Origin: Alloprevotella sp.
Lineage (GTDB): Bacteria > Bacteroidota > Bacteroidia > Bacteroidales > Muribaculaceae
Assembly (NCBI GenBank): GCA_023663135.1
Contig: JAMPIE010000019.1
Location: forward strand, 1 to 41,339
Direction: 5' to 3'
Length of the DNA: 41,339 nucleotides
In this document: positions 15,978 to 24,273 of the stretch, piece after piece
How the letters are laid out: each line of letters opens with the position of its first letter
How positions within the stretch are numbered: position 1 is the stretch's first letter
Notes under the pieces: model-generated
Databases searched by the model: none
The model's input: only the letters and a program-made list of their open reading frames with translations
Told to the model about the DNA's origin: nothing
Made by a program: the position numbers and the translations under genes

Positions 15978-16952
15978 ATGATAAAGGCCGGCATTGCAGG
16001 CGGCGGTTCCGATGCCGCCGGTGAGATAATCCGTATCTTGGGCAGCCACCCCGACGTAGAGATACTTTGGGTGTATGATCCTGAGCTTGAAGGCACCCCC
16101 GTGGCCGACATTCACCGCGGCCTCCGAGGCGACACTTATATGCGCTTCACCGACACCCCCGACGTGGACCAGGCCGACGTGATCTTCCTCTGTTACTTCA
16201 CCCCCGAGGAGACCGAGCGCTTCATCACGCGCCATCAGGTGAGTGCCGACAAGCGTCTCATCGACTTCAGCGACCGCTTTATTACCGACTCTTTCACAAG
16301 CCACCCCTCCCCCGATGCCGCTGCACATCCGGGGGAGTGGGTCTTCGGCTTGCCGGAGCTGATGCGCAAGCCCTTAGTCAGGGGGGCCACGCGCGCCATT
16401 GTCCCCTCCCCACTGGCCACCGCCGTCACCATCGGACTGCTGCCGCTCGCTAAGGCCGGGCTGCTCACTGCTCCCGTGACCATTGCCGCAACTGTCTCAG
16501 CCGCCGAAGGCGCGGCCGGCGAGACCGTGGCCCTCATCGACCATGAGGCCCTCGACCACTGCCGCTTGGCCCTCACCACCCTCCTCCCCGAAGGGGCGCC
16601 GGCCATCCCGGCCCTGCGCACCATCATCACCTCGGCCGGATGGACGCGTGGCACCGCCGTCACCGCCTTCCTCGACTCCCCGGCTCCGCTCAAAGACCTC
16701 CTCGAGGTCTATGATGCCTTCTTTAACGACCACAATTTCACTTACGTCATTGACGAGCTCCCCATCCTGGCCGACGTGGCCGGCACCAATAAGACCCTCA
16801 TCCACCTTGACGAGGTTGGTGGCCAGACCACCGTCACCGTTGTGCTCGACGACACCCTCAAGGGCTCGTCTGCCAACGCCGTCCATCTGATGAACCTCAT
16901 CTTTGGCCTGTCAGAGCGTGTGGGCCTCCAGCTTAAGGCCACAACTATCTGA
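15978..16952 (+). CDS. ArgC-like protein lacking the catalytic cysteine
   Basis: 324 residues, about the length of N-acetyl-gamma-glutamyl-phosphate reductase from Bacteroidales. The N-terminal Rossmann motif (MIKAGIAGGGSDAAGEIIRIL), VFGLPELMRK and the C-terminal KGSSANAVHLMNLIFGL align with ArgC. The catalytic NPGC(F/Y)AT motif, however, reads VPSPLAT: the cysteine position is P145 and the asparagine is V142. The usual glycine-rich STGAG segment after it is replaced by AAEGAAG, and the histidine-rich H.H.PEI block is not recognisable. It cannot form the thioester needed by ArgC, so it is probably not a working reductase. It lies between galK and an outer-membrane receptor-like gene. A repurposed fold is my inference. 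Confidence 0.8.
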   Translation: MIKAGIAGGGSDAAGEIIRILGSHPDVEILWVYDPELEGTPVADIHRGLRGDTYMRFTDTPDVDQADVIFLCYFTPEETERFITRHQVSADKRLIDFSDRFITDSFTSHPSPDAAAHPGEWVFGLPELMRKPLVRGATRAIVPSPLATAVTIGLLPLAKAGLLTAPVTIAATVSAAEGAAGETVALIDHEALDHCRLALTTLLPEGAPAIPALRTIITSAGWTRGTAVTAFLDSPAPLKDLLEVYDAFFNDHNFTYVIDELPILADVAGTNKTLIHLDEVGGQTTVTVVLDDTLKGSSANAVHLMNLIFGLSERVGLQLKATTI

Positions 16953-17014
16953 CCTCCAGCCTCCCCCCTCCCAAAGTCATCATTATATCCTCTACCGCTC
17001 ATTGGCAGCGACTC

Positions 17015-19954
17015 TTGCTGCTGCCGCTTCTCGCCCTTATGGCCGCCTGCCCCTTGTGGGCCGACGGCCTTGACCGATTTATGCTCCGGGCTTATCTCTT
17101 TGAGAAGGACACCTACGAAAGAGTCGATTCCGTCACCATGACCTTGAGCGTCAGTGACACCATCCCCGCCTCCTACACCCTCCTGAGGGGCAACGACTCG
17201 CTCCGCCTCATCACCGGCGGCGAGCTGCGCGCCCTGGTCAACGGTGGCCTGGGCTCTTACACAGCCGTGTTTGAGAAGGAGGGCTATGAGCCGCTGGTTA
17301 CGCGCTTTAAGATTGCCTCGGTGAGCGAAGATGTGAAGATTCTCCATGCTCTCCACATGGAGCGCGAGCGACGTCGAGCCCTGAGCGAAGTGACCGTCAC
17401 CGCCACTCGCATCAAGATGGTGATGAAGGGCGACACGATGGTGTTTGATGCCTCTGCCTTTGACCTTGGCGAAGGGTCGATGCTTGAGACCTTAGTGGAG
17501 CAGCTCCCCGGCGCAACCCTCTCGGAAGAGGGTCTCATCAAGGTAAACGGGCGCCCTGTCAACGAACTATTGGTCAACGGCAAAGACTTCTTCAAAGGCG
17601 ATCCCAAAGTGGCCCTCCAAAATCTCCCGGCCTATACCGTCAAAAACATCAAGGTCTACGACAAAGCCTCCGACGACGCCTATCTCACCCACTCCGACGC
17701 TCGCCTCACCCGTCGCGAGGAGGATGAAAATCTGGTGATGGATATCGTGCTCAAAAAAGAATACACCACCGGCCGAATGGCCAACGTAGAGGCGGGCTAC
17801 GGTACCGACCACCGTTATATTGGCCGTGCGTTTGGCCTGCTCTACTCCTCCAAATTTAGAGTGACCCTTTTTGGCAACGCCAACAATATTGGCGACCGCA
17901 CTCAGGGGAGCTCCTCGGGCCATTGGGTGGGCTCCTCCTCCACCGAAAATGGCGAGAACCACATTGTCCGCGCCGGCCTCGACTATGCTTTCGACAACGA
18001 AATGAAGCTCAAGGTCAACGGCAATGCCACATATTCCGGCGAAAAAAATACCAACAACGACATTGCTGCCGTTACCAGCTTTTATCCAACAGGAGACATT
18101 TTCACGCGCAGCCGAAGCCACAGCACTCAGCGAAATCACTCCGTCATCTCGCGCCACGACCTCCGCATTGCCCGAGACAACTATTTCCTCTCCATCAACC
18201 CCTCCCTCAACTGGAATCATGGTCTCAACCGCGGCGACACTCGTCGCGCCACATTCTCCCATGACCCCTTCGACGCCTATCGCGGTGCTGTAATCGACTC
18301 CATCTTTGCAGCCCGAGCCTCCGGCAGCTTCGACCGCTATATGCTTACTCGCCTACAGACTCTCTCTGCCTCTGCCTCCGACAATATTTTAGGCTCATTA
18401 GGTGCCAATGCCACCATCCGTCCTCGCTCATGGAAAGGCCAGCTCACCCTCCGCGCCAACGCTACCCTCTCCCGCTCTGAGAGAGATGTCCTCACTCTCT
18501 ATGATCAGGCCCTCGGCGAGGCATCCACTTCTACCGACCCGCCCCTGACACAAACCCGCTTCAACAATTCCGACAACAATCGCCGCAACCTCAATAGCGG
18601 CATCAACTATAAGCGCGACATTCGCCGCTTTGGCCCCAGACGCACCAACAACATATCATACAGCCTCGGAGCCTCTTATATCCACAGCTCCACCTCGGGC
18701 AACAACAGCCTCTTCATGGCCGACTCTCTTCCCCGACCCCTCTCTCCCCCCTCCGCTTCCAGGCTCCCCTGGCTCATCTTCAATCCCGCCAACTCGCGCC
18801 ACACTTCGAGCGGCACCAACGACCTCGGCGCCTCCCTCCGCCTCTCGTTCAACTCCGAGCCTACCGCGCCCGGCGACTCTACCATCAACCCCGCCTTCAA
18901 CATCTCGCTCAATCTCAGCTATACCCATCGCGCCGAGCGTTATCTCCTCCACCCCATGGACATGGAGACGAGAATGAGAGCCTCCCGCGCCACCGACTTT
19001 CTCTTCCCTTCCCTATATATCTACCTCGCATCCAACAACTCCCTGCGCAACATCACCGGCACTCTCTCCTACTCCCTCCGACCCTCAGCCCCCAGCATCT
19101 CCCACCTCATTGATTATACCAACACCACCGACCCCCTCAACATCTACGATGGTAATCCGGGCGGCCTGCATAATGAGAAACATCACGAGCTCTCGGCCAC
19201 CCTTACCCGATATTCTCGCGCCAACCAGTCATATCTCAACTTCTCAGCCAACTGGCGTGTCAGCGTCAACTCCATAGCCTATGCCCGTCGCTATGATGCC
19301 TCTACCGGTGTGACTCTCCATCGACCCGAAAACATCTCGGGCAACTGGGAGGCCCAGGCCGCTGCCAACTATGCCCGTTCCTTCGGCCCAAAGAAGCAGT
19401 GGGAAGCCTCGGCCAATATCAACTACGAGATAGGCAACTCGGCCGACTATTCCTCCGACAACACCGCCATCCCCACCCGCAGCTCCGTCCTCAGCCAGCT
19501 TGTCCGCCCATCGGTCAACATCACCTGCCGCATACCCTCAGGCTCTTCGCTCACCATCGGATTTCAAACCGTCATAGCCAGCCAACACTCTGCTCGCCAG
19601 GGCTTCAACAACATGACATGGCGCGAATACTGGCCCTATCTCCGCGCCTTTATCAAGATGCCCTGGAAGATGGAGCTCAACACTCAGTTTAACCCCTATC
19701 TGCGGCGCGGCTACTCCGACAAGTCGATGAATACCTCTGAATATGTGTGGAACGCCACCCTGGCCAAGACCTTCTCCCGCCCGGGGCTCACTGTCAAGCT
19801 CGTTGCCCACGACATACTCGGCTCTGCCAAGCATGTCTACACATCCGTCAACGCCCAAGGTCATTCCGAGACATGGCGCTCAACGATGCCCCGCTACGTG
19901 ATGGCCACCCTCGCCTATCGCCTCGACCTTAAACCTCGCTCCTCCAAGCACTAA
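17015..19954 (+). CDS. TonB-receptor-like outer-membrane beta-barrel protein
   Basis: At least 979 residues. After a secretion signal (LLPLLALMAACPLWA), a small N-terminal beta domain (about 20-115) precedes a plug-like domain beginning ALSEVTVTATRIKMVMKGD and containing SMLETLVEQLPGA and VNELLVNGKDFF. The rest is a barrel of alternating aromatic strands up to a final YVMATLAYRLDL. This fits the Bacteroidetes outer-membrane beta-barrel family related to TonB-dependent receptors. No SusD partner or ligand hint is present. The start is uncertain: no in-frame ATG lies before the signal peptide core. 17015 is a TTG; codons upstream stay open to 16937 and would add HWQR before the hydrophobic core. 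Confidence 0.82.
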   Translation: MLLPLLALMAACPLWADGLDRFMLRAYLFEKDTYERVDSVTMTLSVSDTIPASYTLLRGNDSLRLITGGELRALVNGGLGSYTAVFEKEGYEPLVTRFKIASVSEDVKILHALHMERERRRALSEVTVTATRIKMVMKGDTMVFDASAFDLGEGSMLETLVEQLPGATLSEEGLIKVNGRPVNELLVNGKDFFKGDPKVALQNLPAYTVKNIKVYDKASDDAYLTHSDARLTRREEDENLVMDIVLKKEYTTGRMANVEAGYGTDHRYIGRAFGLLYSSKFRVTLFGNANNIGDRTQGSSSGHWVGSSSTENGENHIVRAGLDYAFDNEMKLKVNGNATYSGEKNTNNDIAAVTSFYPTGDIFTRSRSHSTQRNHSVISRHDLRIARDNYFLSINPSLNWNHGLNRGDTRRATFSHDPFDAYRGAVIDSIFAARASGSFDRYMLTRLQTLSASASDNILGSLGANATIRPRSWKGQLTLRANATLSRSERDVLTLYDQALGEASTSTDPPLTQTRFNNSDNNRRNLNSGINYKRDIRRFGPRRTNNISYSLGASYIHSSTSGNNSLFMADSLPRPLSPPSASRLPWLIFNPANSRHTSSGTNDLGASLRLSFNSEPTAPGDSTINPAFNISLNLSYTHRAERYLLHPMDMETRMRASRATDFLFPSLYIYLASNNSLRNITGTLSYSLRPSAPSISHLIDYTNTTDPLNIYDGNPGGLHNEKHHELSATLTRYSRANQSYLNFSANWRVSVNSIAYARRYDASTGVTLHRPENISGNWEAQAAANYARSFGPKKQWEASANINYEIGNSADYSSDNTAIPTRSSVLSQLVRPSVNITCRIPSGSSLTIGFQTVIASQHSARQGFNNMTWREYWPYLRAFIKMPWKMELNTQFNPYLRRGYSDKSMNTSEYVWNATLAKTFSRPGLTVKLVAHDILGSAKHVYTSVNAQGHSETWRSTMPRYVMATLAYRLDLKPRSSKH

Positions 19955-20034
19955 TCCACCCCTCACGCTTACAAATACGAGATTTAGTAATCTTCAAAAA
20001 ATTACCGGTCAATAATGAGAATTGAGGCGAAATG

Positions 20035-20065
20035 TTGTGAGATGGTAGATTTTTTTCTACCTTTG
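20035..20065 (+). promoter_or_regulatory. Promoter of hicAB with operator-like palindrome
   Basis: TACCTTTG at 20058-20065 is the -7 element and TTG at 20035-20037 the -33 element, 20 bp apart. GGTAGA (20044-20049) and TCTACC (20056-20061) form an inverted repeat around six T residues. Its right arm overlaps the first four bases of the -7 box. This is a good candidate binding site for the HTH of HicB. Confidence 0.75.
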
Positions 20066-20083
20066 TGGCATCGATAAATCCAT

Positions 20084-20278
20084 ATGGAACGATATAAAAC
20101 AAGGGAGGTGACCAAGCTCCTTGAAAAAGATGGCTGGACTCTGACCCATACAAAAGGAAGTCATCGGCAGTTTACTCACCCATCTAAATCCGGAACAGTG
20201 ACAATTAATGGTAAACTTAACCAAGCATTGGAGCAGTTTATCCTCAATGGCATCTGGAAACAAGCCGGATGGAAGTAA
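20084..20278 (+). CDS. hicA: HicA-type mRNA interferase toxin
   Basis: 64 residues, typical HicA size with a double-stranded-RNA-binding-like fold. The core THTKGSHRQFTHP contains the conserved G-S-H-x-x-F motif with the presumed catalytic histidine H27. SGTVTINGKLNQ matches the strand before the terminal helix. HicA toxins cleave mRNA and are neutralised by HicB. The gene is AT-richer than its neighbours, consistent with acquisition. It lies 18 nt before hicB. The order toxin-antitoxin is normal for hicAB. Confidence 0.9.
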   Translation: MERYKTREVTKLLEKDGWTLTHTKGSHRQFTHPSKSGTVTINGKLNQALEQFILNGIWKQAGWK

Positions 20279-20295
20279 GCAAATAGTTATAGTTT

Positions 20296-20709
20296 ATGGC
20301 AACAAAAGAGATTAAGGTTATGGTGAGCTGGACCGGTGAGAACTTCAACGGTGGCTTTGGCGACCCTGTGATTGGGGCTGTCGTGGTGGCGGCTCCCTCA
20401 TTAGCCCTTTTCAAAAAAGAGTTTGAGATTTCGCTCGCCCAGCAGCTAAAATGGCTCGAGGATGATGGGAAAGAAATCCCTGAGTTTTATCGCCAAGGTA
20501 ACTATTCCATTGTTTATGATCTTGAGACATCTGCTTTGCTAAAGGAGGCAGAGAGCTTCACTACCTTAGCGGCCATCAGTAGAGCTTCCGGCATCAATGC
20601 CAAGCAGCTCTCTCATTATGCCAACGGTCTGAAGCAGCCTCGCGAGTCGTCGCGCCGTAAGATTCTGCAAGGCATCCATCAAATAGGGCTTAGGGCTTTA
20701 GCTCTATAA
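20296..20709 (+). CDS. hicB: HicB-type antitoxin with C-terminal HTH
   Basis: 137 residues. The N-terminal part resembles the HicB partial RNase H fold (KEIKVMVSWTGENFNGGF...SLALFKKEFEISLAQQL). The C-terminal TLAAISRASGINAKQLSHYANG is an XRE-type helix-turn-helix, which usually gives operon autorepression. The palindrome in the upstream promoter is the likely target. The stop lies 21 nt before the GTG of aroA, with no promoter seen in between. Confidence 0.88.
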   Translation: MATKEIKVMVSWTGENFNGGFGDPVIGAVVVAAPSLALFKKEFEISLAQQLKWLEDDGKEIPEFYRQGNYSIVYDLETSALLKEAESFTTLAAISRASGINAKQLSHYANGLKQPRESSRRKILQGIHQIGLRALAL

Positions 20710-20730
20710 AATATTGAACTTATAACCCCT

Positions 20731-21990
20731 GTGGATATACAGATTTTTCCGCCCGACGGCATCTTGGAGACGCGCGTCGAGCTTCCGCTCTCAAAGAGCA
20801 TCAGCAACCGGGCGTTGATTATAAACGCCTTGACCCCTGCTGCCGCGCCACTCGAGGCGGTAGCCGTGTGTGATGACACTGAGGCTGTTGCGCGAGCCCT
20901 CTCGGCCCCGGAGGCCACCGAAGTCAACGTAGGTGCCGCGGGCACCGCCATGCGCTTCCTCACGGCTTATTACGCCGCAACTCCCGGCGCCGGCCCCGTC
21001 ACCCTCGACGGCAGCGAGCGTATGCGTTGTCGCCCCATTGGCCCACTTGTAGACGCTCTCAGAGCCCTTGGCGCGTCAATCGACTACCTTGACCGAGAGG
21101 GATATCCCCCGTTGAAGATTGGGCGCCGGAAGATAAGCGGAGGGGAGGTAAGCATCCCGGCCTCTGTGTCGTCGCAATACATCTCTGCGCTGATGATGGT
21201 GGGGCCGGTGATGGAGCAAGGCTTGCGCCTCACGCTCGAAGGGGAGCCAGCCTCTCTTCCCTATATCAAGATGACCCTCGGAATGATGGCCATGCGCGGA
21301 GCCGATGCCTCGATGGAGGGTAATGTGGTGACCATCAAGGCCGGAGCTTATAATCCCTCGCTGTCGCTGCCGGTGGAGGCCGACTGGAGCGCCGCTGCCT
21401 TCTGGTATGAGATTGTGGCTCTGACGGCCGGATGGGTCACTCTCGCCGGGAGGTTGTCGGTCAAATCGCTGCAGGGCGATGCAGAGGCAGAGAGACTCTT
21501 TGGACGCCTTGGAGTGACCTCCTCGACCGATGAGGTGGAGGATGGCGACATTGAGCTCTCGGGCAACCCTGATGCCGATGCACGCCTCGACGCAGACCTT
21601 CGCCACACGCCCGATCTCACACAGCCCCTCGTGGTGACCTGTGCCTTGCTCGGAATTCCCTTTACTCTGACAGGGCTCGACTCGCTTCGCATCAAGGAGA
21701 CCGATCGCGCCGAGGCCCTCCGCGTCGAGCTGCTCAAGCTTGGAGTCAGGATGGAGATAAGCCAAGACATCCTCCACGGCCTCACCCTTAGCTGGGACGG
21801 CAGTCGCCGCCCCATCGTTGAGGCCCCTGTCTTCGACACCTACGACGACCATCGCATGGCCATGGCCTTTGCCCCGGCAGCTGTCTATCTGCCCGGCACA
21901 GTGATACGCCGCGCTGAGGTTGTTGCCAAATCATATCCCCGCTTCTGGGATCATCTTGCAGCCGCCGGTTTTGAAATAAAAGAGGTGTAG
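20731..21990 (+). CDS. aroA: 3-phosphoshikimate 1-carboxyvinyltransferase (EPSP synthase)
   Basis: 419 residues from a GTG start. The family blocks appear in order: LPLSKSISNRALI, AAGTAMRFLTAYYA, SERMRCRPIG, SVSSQYISALMM, VEADWSAAAFWYE, LRIKETDRAEALR and TYDDHRMAMAFAP. It joins shikimate-3-phosphate and PEP in the chorismate pathway. No in-frame ATG precedes the conserved VDIQIFPPDG. The gene is 21 nt downstream of hicB and probably shares the hicAB transcript. Downstream it converges on yraN with a gap of only 15 nt. Confidence 0.95.
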   Translation: MDIQIFPPDGILETRVELPLSKSISNRALIINALTPAAAPLEAVAVCDDTEAVARALSAPEATEVNVGAAGTAMRFLTAYYAATPGAGPVTLDGSERMRCRPIGPLVDALRALGASIDYLDREGYPPLKIGRRKISGGEVSIPASVSSQYISALMMVGPVMEQGLRLTLEGEPASLPYIKMTLGMMAMRGADASMEGNVVTIKAGAYNPSLSLPVEADWSAAAFWYEIVALTAGWVTLAGRLSVKSLQGDAEAERLFGRLGVTSSTDEVEDGDIELSGNPDADARLDADLRHTPDLTQPLVVTCALLGIPFTLTGLDSLRIKETDRAEALRVELLKLGVRMEISQDILHGLTLSWDGSRRPIVEAPVFDTYDDHRMAMAFAPAAVYLPGTVIRRAEVVAKSYPRFWDHLAAAGFEIKEV

Positions 21991-22005
21991 GCCCTGAAAA
22001 AACTA

Positions 22006-22380
22006 TCACCGCATGCCCGACATTGGCGGCAAGAAGGCGTCGGGATAATGTGTCAAGCGGTGCCCCTCATCGGGGGTGCCGTTGACTATTATTATATCAA
22101 AGCGGGGGTTGAGGTCGAGCTCCATGGTGCGGATGAAGGCATCGGCAGCCCGACACATCCTTGCGCGGCGCCGGCCGTCAAACACCTCCATCGGGTCGGT
22201 CACCGGCTCGCGGCGAGTCTTCACTTCGACAAACACCACCTCCCGGTCTTTGAAGGCTATGATGTCTATCTCGCCCCCTTTCATGCGCTTATCTTGACGA
22301 TGGATTATGTAGCCATCGGCCAAGAGATATTCCATAGCCACCTTTTCGCCCCATTCGCCAAGCTCGTTATGTTGTGCCAT
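22006..22380 (-). CDS. YraN/UPF0102 family nuclease-fold protein
   Basis: 124 residues. The start MAQHNELGEWGEKVAMEYL matches the family. The PD-(D/E)XK-like core is GEIDIIAFKDREVVFVEVKTR, with D, E and K in nuclease spacing. YraN proteins resemble Holliday-junction resolvase-type endonucleases, but their role is unclear. The first 14 nt overlap the end of the upstream YycJ-like gene, so the two are co-translated. It ends the leftward operon. Confidence 0.92.
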   Translation of the reverse strand: MAQHNELGEWGEKVAMEYLLADGYIIHRQDKRMKGGEIDIIAFKDREVVFVEVKTRREPVTDPMEVFDGRRRARMCRAADAFIRTMELDLNPRFDIIIVNGTPDEGHRLTHYPDAFLPPMSGMR

Positions 22381-23488
22381 CGGATTTGGGGTCAGAAGAT
22401 TTCTTACGGCGGAAGAGGAATAGGCGCGAGGCCTTGGTGCGCGGCAGTGCCATGAGCTGGATGGGGCATGCCGAGGCCTCGATGGAGCCTGAAGCATCGC
22501 CCACAGGCCCGAAGCCCGAGCTCTCGAGGCGTGCCTTGACGGCGGCCAAGGCGGTTTCGGGAGTGTTGTTTTCGGCGCTTAGATGGCAGAGGAAGATGTG
22601 GGAGAGGTTGCCCTCGGCGGCGATGGTGGCGGCAAACTCGGCCGAGTCGAGATTGTCGAGGTGGCCGTTGGGCGCAGCTATTCGGCTCTTGAGAAAGGCG
22701 GTGTAAGGGCCGGTGCGCAGCATCTCTGCGTCATAGTTGGCCTCGAGCATCACGTAGTTGGCCTTCCTCATATAGAAGTCTACTCGCGGGGTGATAGAGC
22801 CAATGTCGGTGGCCACGGCAAATGTCTGCCCCGGTGCCTCGATGAAGAAGCCGCAATTGTCTGTCCCGTCGTGGCTCACGTCAAAGGCCGTAAGGGTCAT
22901 CCCGGCGAGCTCAAAGGGAAATTCCTTATAGATAGGGTGGTGATAGTCTTTGACGCGCCGCGAGATGTTGTGGCGCCGCAGGAGGCCGGTGAGGGTCTTG
23001 GGGGTACAGTAGATGGCGGTGTCTTTACGCAGGCGGACCAATTTGTAGACAAACCTTACATGGTCGGAATGATCATGAGTGAGAAGGATGCCGCGGACGT
23101 TGGCCATCGATAGACTGTTGGCAGACATCTCTTTCTCTACAAAGGCGGGGTCTACTCCGGCGTCGATCAGTATCCCCTCGCGGCGTGTCCCTAGGTAGGC
23201 GCAGTTGCCGCTCGAGCCGCTGCCAAAGGAGATAAAGAGCAGGGGCTCCTCGCGGTGTTTGGCGCGCAGCGGCTCTATGCCGTCGGCGTCGGTGGTCGCC
23301 AAGGGCAGCGGGGCTGCGCTGCGAGCCTTCACGGCAAAGTCGTGGATCGAGGGGTGGATCTCAGCCTCAATGTCGGGCATCGTCGTCGTGACAGGCACGC
23401 GTGGCGTCTGCCGAGGGAGCCCTTCGAGGTTGTCGAAGAGCCCCGGCTGCAGGGGATTGATGACTATCTTGGAGCGTCGAGCCGACAT
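22367..23488 (-). CDS. YycJ/WalJ-like metallo-beta-lactamase-fold nuclease with N-terminal extension
   Basis: 373 residues. The MBL domain starts around residue 83 (LLFISFGSGSSGNCAYLG) and has the metal motif H138-D-H-S-D-H143, then DVSHDGTDNCGFF and ATDIGSIT, which match YycJ. Bacillus YycJ has been described as a 5' exonuclease acting in mismatch repair. The first 82 residues are an extension absent from the usual ~260-residue protein. It begins MSARRSKIVINPLQPGLFDN, and QPGLF (14-18) fits the QxxLF sliding-clamp motif. Gap to the upstream methyltransferase is 19 nt. The C-terminal end overlaps yraN. Confidence 0.85.
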   Translation of the reverse strand: MSARRSKIVINPLQPGLFDNLEGLPRQTPRVPVTTTMPDIEAEIHPSIHDFAVKARSAAPLPLATTDADGIEPLRAKHREEPLLFISFGSGSSGNCAYLGTRREGILIDAGVDPAFVEKEMSANSLSMANVRGILLTHDHSDHVRFVYKLVRLRKDTAIYCTPKTLTGLLRRHNISRRVKDYHHPIYKEFPFELAGMTLTAFDVSHDGTDNCGFFIEAPGQTFAVATDIGSITPRVDFYMRKANYVMLEANYDAEMLRTGPYTAFLKSRIAAPNGHLDNLDSAEFAATIAAEGNLSHIFLCHLSAENNTPETALAAVKARLESSGFGPVGDASGSIEASACPIQLMALPRTKASRLFLFRRKKSSDPKSDGTT

Positions 23489-23507
23489 TGTGATAATATG
23501 GATATTG

Positions 23508-24269
23508 TCAAGATGAGTAGAGGAGGAAGATGGCCGGGGTCTTGGGCAGGGCTTCGCCCTTCTCGCGGGCTTTGCGCCACTGGGCTAAGGGGCGCGTGAT
23601 GATGCTTTCGTTGGGGCCGGTGAGGTCGATGGCCACGCAGAGCAGCATCGACGGTGGGAGGGTGGCAATGAGGTCGGCCAACAGGCGGTCGTTGCGGTAG
23701 GGGGTCTCGATAAAGATCTGTGTCTGCCGCTCCCGCTCTATGCGCCTATGCAGTTCATGGAGTCGCGCTGCTCGAGCCTTTGGCTCCACCGGGAGGTAGC
23801 CGTCAAAGGCCCACGACTGGCCGTTGAAGCCTGAGGCCATCAGCGCCAAGAGCATGCTCGACGGGCCTACGAGGGGCACTACCTTTAGCCCCCGGCGCTG
23901 GGCGGCGGCTGCCAATTCGGCCCCGGGGTCGGCTACGGCCGGACATCCGGCCTCGCTCACGACGGCCATTGCTTCGCCCCTCTCCAAGGGAGCGAGCATG
24001 GCGGGTATATCCTCGGCGGGGGTGTGCTCGTTGAGTAGGGTGAAGCTCAGGGAGTTGATGTCGATTGTGGGGTCGAGGCGTTTGAGGAAGCGGCGGGTTG
24101 TACGCTCATTCTCCACCACGAAGTGCTTCACTTGACGGGCAATGTCAATGTCGCGCTGCGGGAGCACGTCAGACACCCTCCCGTCGGCTGTCATCGTCGA
24201 CGGCAGAAGGTATAACGCCGGGGCAATTCCCGGCCCCTGTGGGCTTTCAGCAACAGATTGCGGCATCAT
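23508..24269 (-). CDS. RsmI-like SAM-dependent methyltransferase (tetrapyrrole methylase fold)
   Basis: 253 residues. The order ALYLLPSTM, FVVENERTTRRFLK, VVSEAGCPAVADPGAEL, LVGPSSMLLALMASGFNG and IETPYRND is that of the RsmI branch of the tetrapyrrole methylase superfamily. RsmI 2'-O-methylates 16S rRNA at C1402; whether this shorter Bacteroidetes type does so is unknown. Two tandem ATGs (24269, 24266) start the frame 4-7 nt after a promoter -7 box. It heads a leftward operon with the YycJ-like gene and yraN. Confidence 0.85.
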   Translation of the reverse strand: MMPQSVAESPQGPGIAPALYLLPSTMTADGRVSDVLPQRDIDIARQVKHFVVENERTTRRFLKRLDPTIDINSLSFTLLNEHTPAEDIPAMLAPLERGEAMAVVSEAGCPAVADPGAELAAAAQRRGLKVVPLVGPSSMLLALMASGFNGQSWAFDGYLPVEPKARAARLHELHRRIERERQTQIFIETPYRNDRLLADLIATLPPSMLLCVAIDLTGPNESIITRPLAQWRKAREKGEALPKTPAIFLLYSS

Positions 24270-24273
24270 ACGG

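Noticed and set aside
17015..19954. SusC-type nutrient receptor
   Set aside because: The N-terminal and plug features fit the general outer-membrane barrel family, and no SusD gene follows; a specific SusC call is not supported.
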